64,000 bases of DNA from Mycobacteroides franklinii (GCF_002013895.1 NZ_MAFQ01000019.1:17093-81092); one strand, 5' to 3'; shown: positions 1-8,245, numbered from the stretch's first letter. The notes: generated from the sequence alone by a model not told the origin. Translations and numbers: made by a program.

Positions 1-972
1 TGCTACGACTACGTCGGGCATGTGCTGTTCACCTGGCACCTACCTGAACTGTGGCGCCGCTTCACCATCACCCTGCGACGCGCCCTACACAAAGAACTGA
101 AAGCCACAGGTGTGGATCCGGACGGGGTGCGGGTCAGCTTCATCAAAATCATTGAACTGCAAGTCCGCGCCATCCCGCACATCCACGCCCTGATCCGCCT
201 CGATCCGCACGAGAACGGTGACGACCCGGATCAGACCGATTGGGAATCACCCACCAGTGCAACCAAACTTGCCGCCATCATCGAGCACGCGGCCCGCACC
301 GTGACGCTCGCCCTGACCGATCCCACCACCGACAGCGCCGTGCGGAGGATCAGGTTCGGTACGCAGATCGACACCCAACCCCTCACCGCATCCTCGGCTC
401 CCGAGAAAACGGGTTCGGCTGAGCAGAATTCAGGTATCGCCGGGTCACTGTCAGGGAGGCGGGTGGCGCGCTATCTCGCCAAGTACGTCACCAAGTCCCT
501 GGCCGACCTCGGAATCAGCGCACGACGCCTCTCCACCGAAGCGATCGGCGACCTGGACGTGTCCGAGCATGTGCGTGCCATCCTGACCACCATCAGCGCG
601 CTCGCCGACAAAGGACTCAGCGGGATCAGACGGTGGCTGCACACTCTCGGGTTCCGCGGTCACATCACCTCCAAGTCCCGCCGCTACTCCACCACCATGA
701 CCGCCCTACGGCAACGGCGCGCCACCTGGACCCGCAAACAACAATCGAAGAGCACTGCACAACACCCTGATCAGAGACCGTATAGGGGTTCCAGCGGCGC
801 TGTTGACGATGACGATCTGGTCGCGTGGGAATTCGACCGCGCGGGGCACGCGAGCCTCGGCGAACGCACACTGATCATCAGCGCCTCACTACGCCGCATC
901 CAGCAGCGTCATACCGCGCGCGAGGCAAGACAGCCCCGCCGTGGCGCTCCTGTCGAGGTGCTCGATGGTTAG
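1..972 (+). CDS. Replication initiator protein (RepSA/pSAM2-like), 5' partial
   Basis: The reading frame is open from base 1, so the N-terminus is missing. The protein resembles the replication initiators of actinobacterial integrative elements, which nick the element's origin to start rolling-circle replication after excision. Visible signs are a PHIHALI stretch near residue 60 (the two histidines of an HUH-type metal site) and RYLAKYVTKS near residue 155, which supplies the Tyr-x-x-Lys-Tyr pattern expected of the nicking motif. The C-terminal third is Arg-rich and probably contacts DNA. The stop overlaps the ATG of the next small gene by 8 bases, so the two are likely cotranslated. The family is fairly certain; the precise origin is not identified. 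Confidence 0.8.
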   Translation, partial: CYDYVGHVLFTWHLPELWRRFTITLRRALHKELKATGVDPDGVRVSFIKIIELQVRAIPHIHALIRLDPHENGDDPDQTDWESPTSATKLAAIIEHAARTVTLALTDPTTDSAVRRIRFGTQIDTQPLTASSAPEKTGSAEQNSGIAGSLSGRRVARYLAKYVTKSLADLGISARRLSTEAIGDLDVSEHVRAILTTISALADKGLSGIRRWLHTLGFRGHITSKSRRYSTTMTALRQRRATWTRKQQSKSTAQHPDQRPYRGSSGAVDDDDLVAWEFDRAGHASLGERTLIISASLRRIQQRHTAREARQPRRGAPVEVLDG

Positions 973-1129
973 CCCACAACCCCACACCGCCAAGAATGTC
1001 CGAGACGAAAGATCGTACAGCCGTGAAGAGTTCACCGAATGGCTCACGGAATCGTGCGAACGCCAACAGGTATCGGTTGCCGTCACCAACCCCACCGTGC
1101 TGGCTGACATCGCGATGTTGCTGCGGTAA
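965..1129 (+). CDS. Small hypothetical protein coupled to rep
   Basis: A 54-residue ORF begins with ATG inside the last codons of the replication initiator (8-base overlap), the arrangement usual for small genes after rep in AICEs. The sequence is acidic and polar, with SREEFTEWLTES and TNPTVLADIAMLLR near the end, and probably folds as two or three helices. I do not recognise the family. Its position would suit a copy-control or excision accessory protein, but that rests on location only. Confidence 0.5.
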   Translation: MVSPQPHTAKNVRDERSYSREEFTEWLTESCERQQVSVAVTNPTVLADIAMLLR

Positions 1130-1522
1130 ACCACGAGTAGTCGATCCCGCCGAGCATGACGAAGCGCCTATATGGCACTGTTCTTCTCCTGGATGCAAGA
1201 ACTCCAAGCTGAGTTGTGACGGGTGATGTCAACGCCAGCGCCGCGTGCGGGCGAACCACGGTTCGAGCCTTGACATCACCCGTCACGACCCGCACCGTCG
1301 CCTGCGACCAGAGAAGACGAGGGGACGGTTGTTGTTGTCGTCGATGTAGTGCTTTATCGATGGTCTCGGTCCGGCGGCGACATCAGGAGTCGTCGGGGAG
1401 AGTGGAAACCGACGTCGATCTGTGACGCTGGGCGTCAGCTGTTCTCGCCGCGAATCTGAGGGCGGTATATCCCTGGGAGACGACCTGCCGGCCGCACTAT
1501 TGAGGGCAGTAAGTGCTGCGGT
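1130..1522. other. Non-coding gap in element 1
   Basis: No convincing gene is seen here. The ORFs on both strands have shadow-like, Arg-rich compositions. The one clear structure is the nested inverted repeat at 1216-1286. A rightward terminator for rep or an origin/recombination site would both fit this position. Confidence 0.5.
1216..1286. repeat. 17-bp perfect inverted repeat with nested hairpin
   Basis: The left arm 1216-1232 reads GTGACGGGTGATGTCAA and the right arm 1270-1286 is its exact reverse complement. The 37-base interior contains a second small inverted repeat, CGAACC-AC-GGTTCG, just left of the right arm. There is no T-tract on either side, which argues against a simple intrinsic terminator. 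It could be a cruciform at a replication origin, a protein-binding site, or a terminator of another kind. Confidence 0.7.
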
Positions 1523-1885
1523 TCAGCCTGCGATGACTCGGCGCACGTCGCTGCTCGTCGAGCTGTTTGGTGCCCGATTCCGGGCATTGTCACTGCGAGC
1601 GGCTTCGGTGATCGGCACCTCACCTTCCGTCCCGTCCGCCGCCGTAGTCGGCGCGTAGACGTCGACTTCGGGGAAGCGGTGGCGTAGCCGCGTGATGAGG
1701 AACTGGGCCCGGTCGATGTCGCGGCGAAGCTCGGCGGTGACCGAGCGCATCTCTTGTGCCCGTGCCGGGTGGTGCCCGCAGGCCCCTTCACGCTCGGCGA
1801 CCGCCAGCCTCCGTGTCATGTCGCGAAGCTGCTCGTTGATGGCGGTGATCAGCAGCGCGGCCTGAGCGACATTCGGATCGGTCAT
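1523..1885 (-). CDS. Hypothetical coiled-coil protein
   Basis: A 120-residue protein starting with ATG at 1885. Residues 1-75 form a long amphipathic helix rich in Arg, Glu, Ala and Leu (INEQLRDMTRRLAVAERE and similar heptads), with a variable, Ser/Arg-rich tail. It has no signal peptide or membrane segment. It sits divergently from the next small gene. I recall similar short coiled-coil proteins in mycobacterial accessory regions but cannot assign a function. The start is supported by a clean ATG and by loss of coding character upstream. Confidence 0.5.
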   Translation of the reverse strand: MTDPNVAQAALLITAINEQLRDMTRRLAVAEREGACGHHPARAQEMRSVTAELRRDIDRAQFLITRLRHRFPEVDVYAPTTAADGTEGEVPITEAARSDNARNRAPNSSTSSDVRRVIAG

Positions 1886-2007
1886 GAGGATTATCGTGTC
1901 ACTTCTGCGGTGACCTGGTGTGCCAGCGGACTACCTTCGCCGGCCGTCTGAGGTTCATAGTTCTGTTGGTTGACGGCGATCGGACTGGACATGGATCCTG
2001 GTGGCCG

Positions 2008-2220
2008 ATGATCGAGATTGCCGAGCAGACGGTGTTGGCCGAGGTTGAGCGCAGACTGATCCAGGAGTTTCCCGGGGTCACGTTGGCGGATGTTGATGCT
2101 GCGGTCCGTAAGGCTCACGCTCGGTTTGATGCGAGTCCGATTCGAGATTTCGTTCCGCTGTTCGTCGAGAAGCACGCGCGCAGCCATCTTGCACAGCATC
2201 ACATGGCAACCAGCGCCTAA
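2008..2220 (+). CDS. Small three-helix-bundle-type protein
   Basis: From ATG 2008 the product is 70 residues: an initial helix (IAEQTVLAEVERRLIQEF), a short PGVTLADVDAAV segment, a helix ending in ARFD, and an RDFVPLFVEKHARSHL helix. This matches my memory of small mycobacterial proteins annotated as having a three-helix bundle dimerisation domain. A GTG at 1918 in the same frame would add 30 residues of poorer character, so the ATG is preferred. It is divergent from the coiled-coil gene at 1523-1885. The function is unknown. Confidence 0.5.
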   Translation: MIEIAEQTVLAEVERRLIQEFPGVTLADVDAAVRKAHARFDASPIRDFVPLFVEKHARSHLAQHHMATSA

Positions 2221-2365
2221 TTCCGCTTGGGTCGAGTCGCCCCCTGCCGTCAAGACCGGGGGCGGAGCCATGCGGACTCTGATCGCTTACACCTATTTAG
2301 CCCAGTTAACAGCAACGGCCGCGATACTCTGCCGGTTGACGTTGCCGTCAATCGGAAGGTGATCA

Positions 2366-3955
2366 GTGGCAGGGTTCGATGACAAGTTCCGCAGCGACCT
2401 TGCTGCGCATCTCGCGCGCTTCGCCGCTGCGCCGATCCTGTTCGCTGGGTCGGGGGTTTCGCGGCGATATCTCAACATGCCGGACTGGCAGTCACTGCTG
2501 GAAATGCTGGCAGGCATGACCGACCGTGAGTTCAGTTACTACAGGTCGACCGCCAGCGAAGACCTGCCGAAGATTGCCGAGCTACTCGTGGAGCCGCTCA
2601 AGGACAGGCTGTGGACTGCCAAGGAGAAGCCGCTGCGGAATAAGCACTCCGACAAGCTGATTCGACCCGACAGCGCGCTCAAGATCTATGTCGCCGAGGT
2701 TCTGAAGGACATAGGTTTAAAGAGTTCGATTCCCAGAGCGCTGAGGTCAGAGGTCGATGCACTGCGTAACGCCAAGGTCGACGCGATCATCACGACGAAC
2801 TACGACCCGTTCCTTGAGACGGTCTTCCCCGACTATCGTGTGTTCGTCGGGCAGGATGAGCTTGTCTTCTCCGATCCGACTGGAATCGCCGAGATTTACA
2901 AGATCCACGGCAGTCTGGACGACCCGAACAGTTTAGTCATCACAGAGTCCGACTACGCAGTGTTTCGCGACCGCAACGCCTACCTCGCGGCGAAGCTCCT
3001 GACGTTCTTCGCCGAGCATCCGGTGATCTTCATCGGCTACAGCATGACCGACAGCAACGTCCAGTCGATCCTTGGAAGTCTTGCCAGTTGTCTCACCGAC
3101 GAGCACATGTCGCGGTTGCAGGATCGGTTGCTGTTCGTGAACTGGCAGGAAGGTAGCCAGCATTCGATGGTGCCGACGGTTATTGGTGCCAATGCCCACA
3201 ACGTGCCCGTTCGCGCGATCACCGTGCCCGACTTCCAGGCGATCTTCGATGTCCTAGCCGCTCTCGATCAGAAGATTCCGAGGCGGACCCTGCGCCAGAT
3301 CAAGGAGAAACTGTACAAGCTCGTACTCGACAGTGAGGCTCAGGACAGGCTCCTGCACGTGACCGACCTCGACGCAGTTGTTGACGACGATGCAGAGTTC
3401 GTCGTCGGAGTGGGAGTTATTGCCGCGGTTCAGAAGCGTGGATACAAGATGGTCGCCCGCCAGGATCTCTGCCACGACGTGCTGCACGAGACAGCGGAAT
3501 TCGATTCTGACTTCGTGGTGAAGATGACGCTGCCCGAGATGATGAGTCGTGCCGGCAATTTCCCGATGTACAAGTATCTGAGGGCGGCGGGGTATCTCGA
3601 CACCAGCGGGCACATCAAGGACGACCAGGACATCTCACCAAAGTTGCTGAAACGCATTCAGGACACCAGCAACCTGCGGCCCAGCACCAGCATTATGCGC
3701 AAGGCGAAAACTCTTGCGCAGACACATAAGTCGCTCAAGGGGATGATCCAGTACTGCACGACCGATGAGGTGCTGGCACACTTCGGGGCGTTCGCGCACA
3801 CCGCAATAGAGCCTCGGGTGCTCAAGAACTTCCTAATCGAATGTGAGAATGAATACACCGACGAGGACGGCAAAATGACCTCACAGTTCACGAAGGCGGT
3901 GTGCATCTACGACCTACTCAAGTACGGTCCCAAGGCGGACTGGACCGCTGCGTGA
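2366..3955 (+). CDS. SIR2-like (SIR2_2) domain protein, candidate anti-phage NADase
   Basis: A 529-residue protein whose first 280 residues are a SIR2 domain: nucleotide-binding GSGVS at 28-32, TTNYD with Asn145, IHGS with the presumed catalytic His181, and FIGYSMTDSNVQSIL near 229. In known bacterial defence systems SIR2 proteins of this class hydrolyse NAD+ when phage is sensed, causing abortive infection; here that role is inferred. Residues 300-529 are a mainly helical region I do not recognise, possibly the sensor. GTG 2366 follows GGAAGGTG at a suitable distance. An XRE-ImmA gene follows 147 bases downstream on the same strand. GC content looks lower than in the core genes, consistent with transfer. 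Confidence 0.8.
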   Translation: MAGFDDKFRSDLAAHLARFAAAPILFAGSGVSRRYLNMPDWQSLLEMLAGMTDREFSYYRSTASEDLPKIAELLVEPLKDRLWTAKEKPLRNKHSDKLIRPDSALKIYVAEVLKDIGLKSSIPRALRSEVDALRNAKVDAIITTNYDPFLETVFPDYRVFVGQDELVFSDPTGIAEIYKIHGSLDDPNSLVITESDYAVFRDRNAYLAAKLLTFFAEHPVIFIGYSMTDSNVQSILGSLASCLTDEHMSRLQDRLLFVNWQEGSQHSMVPTVIGANAHNVPVRAITVPDFQAIFDVLAALDQKIPRRTLRQIKEKLYKLVLDSEAQDRLLHVTDLDAVVDDDAEFVVGVGVIAAVQKRGYKMVARQDLCHDVLHETAEFDSDFVVKMTLPEMMSRAGNFPMYKYLRAAGYLDTSGHIKDDQDISPKLLKRIQDTSNLRPSTSIMRKAKTLAQTHKSLKGMIQYCTTDEVLAHFGAFAHTAIEPRVLKNFLIECENEYTDEDGKMTSQFTKAVCIYDLLKYGPKADWTAA

Positions 3956-4083
3956 GTCCGATCTCGCCGGCTCCGGAGACCGTGACCATCTCCCATGGTT
4001 CTGCGGCAGTGGTGTCGTTGGGCTGGGAACTACAGCCGCGTAATTCCGCAGGTAGAGGGCCCGGTATCGACACTCCGACCTTC

Positions 4084-4104
4084 ATGTGTGAAAATCGCAC
4101 ACAT
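4084..4104. promoter_or_regulatory. Palindrome overlapping the XRE-ImmA start codon
   Basis: The arms ATGTGTG (4084-4090) and CACACAT (4098-4104) are perfectly complementary around a 7-base spacer, and the right arm runs into the ATG at 4103. No Shine-Dalgarno sequence is visible between the palindrome and the start. A likely reading is an operator for the XRE protein it precedes (autorepression), perhaps on a leaderless transcript. Confidence 0.6.
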
Positions 4105-5203
4105 GGACCACGTAACGCTTGGACACCGTGTTGCCCGAGCGCGAGAAGACGCGGGCATCCCTCAGAGCAAACTCGCTGAGCTGGTCGACATGGAGCGCAC
4201 GGCGCTGGTTCGTGCCGAGAAGGGCGAACGCAAACTCGCCATGACCGAGATGGTCGCCATCGCAGAGGCGCTGAGGCGTCCGCTCGCCTTCTTCGTCAAC
4301 GAGCCGCTGCCAGCAGTGGTCAGCCGCCGGTCAGACAGCGCCCGACCCGATGAGACCTCGCGGGCCCTCGACGACGAGATCGAGTTGTTCGCCAGCGATA
4401 CGCGGACGCTGCTCGACATGGGCCTGCTTCATCCCGTCAAGCGGGACCAGGAGGCACGTACCCCGCACACTCACCAGGATGCCGAGCAATTGGCGAGGCA
4501 CGTCCGAGACCAGCTCGATATCGGCAATGAGCCCGTACACCACCTCGCGCACGTGTGCGAACGATTGGGGCTGTACACCTATGCGGCGTCGCTGGGCGAG
4601 AACGGACCTGACGGTGGGTGCGTTGAGGTCAGCCACGGCGTGGCGGTTGCCGTTGTCAACGGGCACGTTCGCTCTGGTCGACGGCGTATGACCCTCGCGC
4701 ATGAACTCGGGCACTGGCTGTGTGGCGACGCCTATGACGGGTCACCAGGTGATGATCACGAGAAGATGATCATGTCATTCGCCATCCACTTCCTCGCTCC
4801 TCGTGCAGGAGTGGTAAAGGTCTGGAACGAACACAGCGAATGGAGCACCCGTGACCGTGCACTCGCTGTCGGAGCACAGTTTCGGCTGAGCTGGAAGGCG
4901 GCGGTCGGTCAGTTAAAGAACCTGGACCTCATTTCATATGAGGTGTTTCAGTCTCTACTGGACCATGAACCCCGCCACGGGGATTACGTTCGGCTGGAAC
5001 TATCCTGGGACGACGAACCGAAATGCCCTTATCTTTCACCAGGGTTCGCCGCCGCATGTGTAGAGGGCTACACATCCGGTCGATTGACCGCCGCCAGGAC
5101 AATCGAACTGCTTCGCGCAACGATGACCCGCGACGATCTTCCAGAGCGGGAAACGGAATCTCTCGCCAGCCTACGAACGCTGTTCGCGGTCGGTGGGGAC
5201 TGA
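4103..5203 (+). CDS. XRE-family HTH / ImmA-IrrE metallopeptidase fusion
   Basis: A 366-residue protein. Residues 5-65 are an XRE helix-turn-helix (RVARAREDAGIPQSKLAEL, then MERTALVRAEKGER), and the C-terminal part is an ImmA/IrrE domain with the zinc motif HELGH at 200-204 and a later EKMIMSFAIHFLAP helix that fits the third-ligand region. Proteins of this type act as DNA-binding repressors with protease control, for example in toxin-antitoxin-like modules (RosmerTA-type) and phage-related regulators. The ATG at 4103 was chosen because it starts directly before the HTH and lies within a palindrome. The stop overlaps the next gene by 11 bases, so the two are translationally coupled. The family is clear; the regulated target is inferred. 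Confidence 0.85.
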   Translation: MDHVTLGHRVARAREDAGIPQSKLAELVDMERTALVRAEKGERKLAMTEMVAIAEALRRPLAFFVNEPLPAVVSRRSDSARPDETSRALDDEIELFASDTRTLLDMGLLHPVKRDQEARTPHTHQDAEQLARHVRDQLDIGNEPVHHLAHVCERLGLYTYAASLGENGPDGGCVEVSHGVAVAVVNGHVRSGRRRMTLAHELGHWLCGDAYDGSPGDDHEKMIMSFAIHFLAPRAGVVKVWNEHSEWSTRDRALAVGAQFRLSWKAAVGQLKNLDLISYEVFQSLLDHEPRHGDYVRLELSWDDEPKCPYLSPGFAAACVEGYTSGRLTAARTIELLRATMTRDDLPERETESLASLRTLFAVGGD

Positions 5204-5717
5204 CCCCGCCGCGCAATGGGTGATGGACACCAGCACATTCACCCATTTCTGCCGCGCCGGTCACAGCGGTGTCCTTGAGCGCTTGGCTCCTCAGGGCATC
5301 GTGCTGGTGCCGCGCGAGGTCGAAGTGGAGATCGACAAGGCAAGAAACCTCCATCCTGGTGTGCCTTCTGTGGATTCGGCAGCGTGGGCAGAGCGGATAT
5401 TCATGAATGACGACGAACAATGGACAGCACTGCACGTCAAAGTGGTGCTTGGGGGCGGCACTGGTGAGCACATGGGCGAGTGCGCCGTCATCGCCTGTGC
5501 CAAACATCGTGGACTGGTTGCAGTTCTCGATGAACGCGCGGCAGTGGAACAAGCGAAACTGCGCCACATACCGTTCATCGATACGATGCGGCTGGTCGCG
5601 CAAGCTCACACCGAGATCTTCGACCGAGACCAAAACCAGACTATCGCTCTGATCGATGCCCTACTCGCCACAGATATGCGCCTGCCCGTGAGATCCGGCG
5701 CTGAGCTGTTCAGGTGA
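5193..5717 (+). CDS. PIN-like domain protein (probable ribonuclease or toxin)
   Basis: A 174-residue protein starting with GTG 5193 inside the end of the XRE-ImmA gene. It shows a PIN-type acidic layout: VMDTSTF near residue 12 (first Asp), a central GEHMGECAVIACA segment with Glu residues near 93-96, and VAVLDERAA with an Asp-Glu near 109. PIN proteins cleave RNA using a metal held by these acids. Paired with an upstream XRE/ImmA regulator, it could be the toxin or effector half of a two-gene module, with the SIR2 gene as a further effector. There is no separate small antitoxin gene nearby. The PIN assignment rests on motif spacing, so it is less certain than its neighbour. Confidence 0.65.
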   Translation: MGTDPAAQWVMDTSTFTHFCRAGHSGVLERLAPQGIVLVPREVEVEIDKARNLHPGVPSVDSAAWAERIFMNDDEQWTALHVKVVLGGGTGEHMGECAVIACAKHRGLVAVLDERAAVEQAKLRHIPFIDTMRLVAQAHTEIFDRDQNQTIALIDALLATDMRLPVRSGAELFR

Positions 5718-5955
5718 CCCGGTTTCACACTGCCGGTCAGGTGTCACTCATGGCTGATCATGGCGCACCGGTCGCCAGGACTGATCTGCACAGTGCGCCC
5801 TCTGTGATCCGATGCTAAGTCGGCAGCGCCTGTCGCCGTTGACCAGGACGCCTGGCATGAACGACGAAATAGCAAGTCGGACACCAGCCGGATTGTCACA
5901 CGGGTCCAATCTGGAACAGTTTGCGACAGTCGTGCCTGCGCGACAGAAGCGCGAT

Positions 5956-7395
5956 CTACACACGCCAAACTGGCTGGACGCGGTTGATGTCGAGGCCGCG
6001 GGAGCCGGGGGTGCCGGGTGCGATGACGGCGTGGTCGAGTACTGATTTGATGATGGCTTGTTGGCGGTCGATGTCGAGGCCGTCCCATTGGCCGCGTAGC
6101 GCGTTGCCGGTGCCCACGAGGTCCACTATTGAGCTGGTGTCGGTGGCTTTTGCGATGTCGCGGCGGGTTTGGGTGATGCGGTTGGTGATGGGGTCGCGGG
6201 CAGCGATCCATTCCCGTGCGGTCACCGCGCCCTCGGCATAGAGTGCGGCGAGCTCGTCGAGGCGGGCCTGGTCGGCTTCTAGCTGCGCAGCGAGCGCGGC
6301 GACATCAGCGTCGACTCTGGCTTTCCCGTTCAGGGCGTCGGCGAGCTGCGGGGAGTCCAGTCGGGTCAGTACCGCGTCAGTCAACAGTTCTTCGACTGGT
6401 TGCGCGACCACGGTGAGTCGGCCGCAGCCGCCGTGGTCGGGGCCTTTGAGGCAGACGTAGCGGCGGACTCGGTTGGTTGGATTGTTGTGGCGGGCTTGGG
6501 AAAACAAGCGGTTCCCGCAGCGTCCGCAGCGCAGCATCCCAGACAGTAGGTAGGTGCGTGGGGCGCGGGTCTTGGTCACTGAGCGGGCAGTCATCCGGGC
6601 GAGGATGCGGTCCCGCTCGGCGGGGGTGATGATCGCCGGCCACGCCGCGGGACCGATCACCTCCCCGTGATGCTCGCGCAACCCGGCAATCCGTCCTGAG
6701 GCCAGGATGTGGCGGACGGTGGTGGTCTGCCACGACGTGGACGCGGGCGGGGCGATCCCGGTGTCGTTGAGCCAAATCGTCAACGATCGGATCGATGCCC
6801 CGGCCAGGTAGCGGTCCACCATCTCCCGAACGACTTTCGCTTCGTCGGGGCGGAGGGTGATTTTGTCGGGTTCGTAGCCGAACGGCCGCGCTGGGCCGTG
6901 CGGCAATCCTTGTTCGGCGTTCTGCAGCATTTTGCGGCGGATACGCGCGGATTTGCGGCCGGATTCTTTGGCGGCGAACGCGGCGAAAATCCGGGCCATG
7001 AACAACCCGTCATCGTTGCCGAGATCGATGTCGGCGGTCACGGTGGCGACATCGCGCACGCCCGCCACTTCACACAGGGTGACGAAGTCTTCCAACTCGA
7101 CCGGGCGACGATGCAGACGGTCGAGGTTGTAGACGATCACCGCATCACGCGCACCGGATTTCAGGTCATCCAACATCCGGGCGTACTCGCGACGCGGCTT
7201 GCCCGAGTAGGCCGATACATCGTTGTCGACGTACTCATCGCCGACCTGCCAGCCCCGATCAGCGGCGAGCTTGCGGCAGTCCTCCAACTGACGTGCCACT
7301 CCCAGCCCGGTGCCCTCCACATCGGCGGAGATCCGGGCGTAGATCGCCGCCGACCGCACCCCGACGCGTTGACCGGGAGTTCTCGGTTTCGCCAT
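5956..7395 (-). CDS. Large serine integrase/recombinase of element 1
   Basis: A 479-residue serine recombinase. The N-terminal catalytic domain has IYARIS with nucleophile Ser23 and NLDRLHRR near 100. A recombinase domain follows (GLPHGPARPFGYE near 165), then a zinc ribbon with GMLRCGRCGNR and downstream cysteines in YVCLKG and GGCGR, and a coiled-coil near 375-430 (LAALAAQLEADQARLDEL). It would catalyse attP x attB integration. ATG 7395 lies 9 bases from the truncated lipid kinase stop, placing attR/attL at the 5' end of this gene. It converges with the PIN-like gene across a 238-base gap in which I see no gene. Confidence 0.9.
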   Translation of the reverse strand: MAKPRTPGQRVGVRSAAIYARISADVEGTGLGVARQLEDCRKLAADRGWQVGDEYVDNDVSAYSGKPRREYARMLDDLKSGARDAVIVYNLDRLHRRPVELEDFVTLCEVAGVRDVATVTADIDLGNDDGLFMARIFAAFAAKESGRKSARIRRKMLQNAEQGLPHGPARPFGYEPDKITLRPDEAKVVREMVDRYLAGASIRSLTIWLNDTGIAPPASTSWQTTTVRHILASGRIAGLREHHGEVIGPAAWPAIITPAERDRILARMTARSVTKTRAPRTYLLSGMLRCGRCGNRLFSQARHNNPTNRVRRYVCLKGPDHGGCGRLTVVAQPVEELLTDAVLTRLDSPQLADALNGKARVDADVAALAAQLEADQARLDELAALYAEGAVTAREWIAARDPITNRITQTRRDIAKATDTSSIVDLVGTGNALRGQWDGLDIDRQQAIIKSVLDHAVIAPGTPGSRGLDINRVQPVWRV

Positions 7396-7420
7396 GAGGG
7401 TAGTTTAGCGACATTTGAGC
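7393..7420. other. Probable attachment-site junction of element 1
   Basis: The lipid kinase frame keeps its family-like sequence up to about residue 250 (FASKSMNVLAKL), then gives a short KCR tail and a TAA at 7405-7407, right next to the integrase ATG. This abrupt switch marks the chromosome-element joint. The crossover dinucleotide cannot be fixed without the empty site or the other end. Confidence 0.55.
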
Positions 7421-8169
7421 TTCGCGAGCACGTTCATGCTCTTGGACGCGAAGACGCCCAGGCCGCTCTCGAATCCCGTGCCCGGATTGGTCCAAATGGC
7501 CCGCTCGTCGGCGTACGTCCAGGGGTTGGAATTGCTGATGAAGGCGAAGTGGACACCCGGCTGCGGCTCATGGCCGGGCAGCTCAACGGTGAGCGTCGGC
7601 TGGCGCCGGGCGGCGCGAAAGAAACTCAATACCGCGCGGGTGACGTAGCGCCCTGCGGTGACTTGCTTGCCCTTGTTGCGGTGGGCCTCCATCGCGGCGA
7701 CCACCTCGCCGTCCAGGCCCATTCCCGCGTTGAAGATGAACCAGCGTTCGCCGCAGTGCCCAAGGGCGATGCGGCGCCATCGCCGCTGCTCGCGGCGATG
7801 TTCGTCGAGCAGATCGACCACTTGATTGGTGGCCTGAGCGGGGTCGGCCGACATGCCCAGCGTTCGGGCGAACACATTGGCAGAACCGCCAGGCACCACC
7901 GCGATCGCGGGCAGTGGACCCGGCGCTGGGTGGCCAGGCTGGCCAAGTAGCCCGTTCACCACTTCGCTGACCGTGCCGTCGCCACCGTGCACAACGATGA
8001 CCGCCGCCCCCTCGTCGGCCGCGCGACGGGCCAGCTCGCTGGCGTGTCCGCGATGGTCGGTGTGCAGAACCTGTAGGTGGACACGACTTTCCAGCGCATG
8101 AGCCAACAGGTCACGCCCGGCCGCCGTTGTCGAGGTGGCATTGGGATTCACGATGAGGACCGCACGCAC
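7405..8169 (-). CDS. Diacylglycerol/lipid kinase family protein, C-terminus cut by integration
   Basis: This is an orthologue of M. tuberculosis Rv3218 by sequence and position. The N-terminal DAGK catalytic domain has VLIVNPNATS at the start, GGDGTVSEVVNGLLG near 70-85 and VVPGGSANVFAR near 100; such enzymes phosphorylate lipids at the membrane. From GTG 8169 the product has 254 residues, while family members are about 300-320, so part of the C-terminal beta domain is missing. The loss coincides with the integrase gene. An upstream GTG at 8199 is possible, but the family starts at MRAVLIVNP. The product may be inactive or destabilised, and the displaced 3' end should lie at the far side of the element. 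Confidence 0.85.
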   Translation of the reverse strand: MRAVLIVNPNATSTTAAGRDLLAHALESRVHLQVLHTDHRGHASELARRAADEGAAVIVVHGGDGTVSEVVNGLLGQPGHPAPGPLPAIAVVPGGSANVFARTLGMSADPAQATNQVVDLLDEHRREQRRWRRIALGHCGERWFIFNAGMGLDGEVVAAMEAHRNKGKQVTAGRYVTRAVLSFFRAARRQPTLTVELPGHEPQPGVHFAFISNSNPWTYADERAIWTNPGTGFESGLGVFASKSMNVLAKLKCR

Positions 8170-8245
8170 GGGGCATGAGCCTAGTCGGATGTTCTTCACG
8201 CAAGCTGCTCATCACCGCCGGGATGAGGCCACATAGGCTTGCCCG

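Larger units (their letters stand above)
1..7404. mobile_element. Right end of an AICE-type integrative element
   Basis: The segment carries a replication initiator, small uncharacterised genes, a SIR2/XRE-ImmA/PIN cargo block and a large serine integrase. The integrase start codon lies 9 bases from the stop of a C-terminally shortened lipid kinase gene that begins the conserved chromosomal order. Rep plus integrase without phage structural genes is typical of actinobacterial integrative elements. The left end, any transfer genes and the other attachment site lie outside the window. The cargo genes look less GC-rich than the core genes to the right. The exact right boundary is inferred, to within a few tens of bases of 7400. 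Confidence 0.75.
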
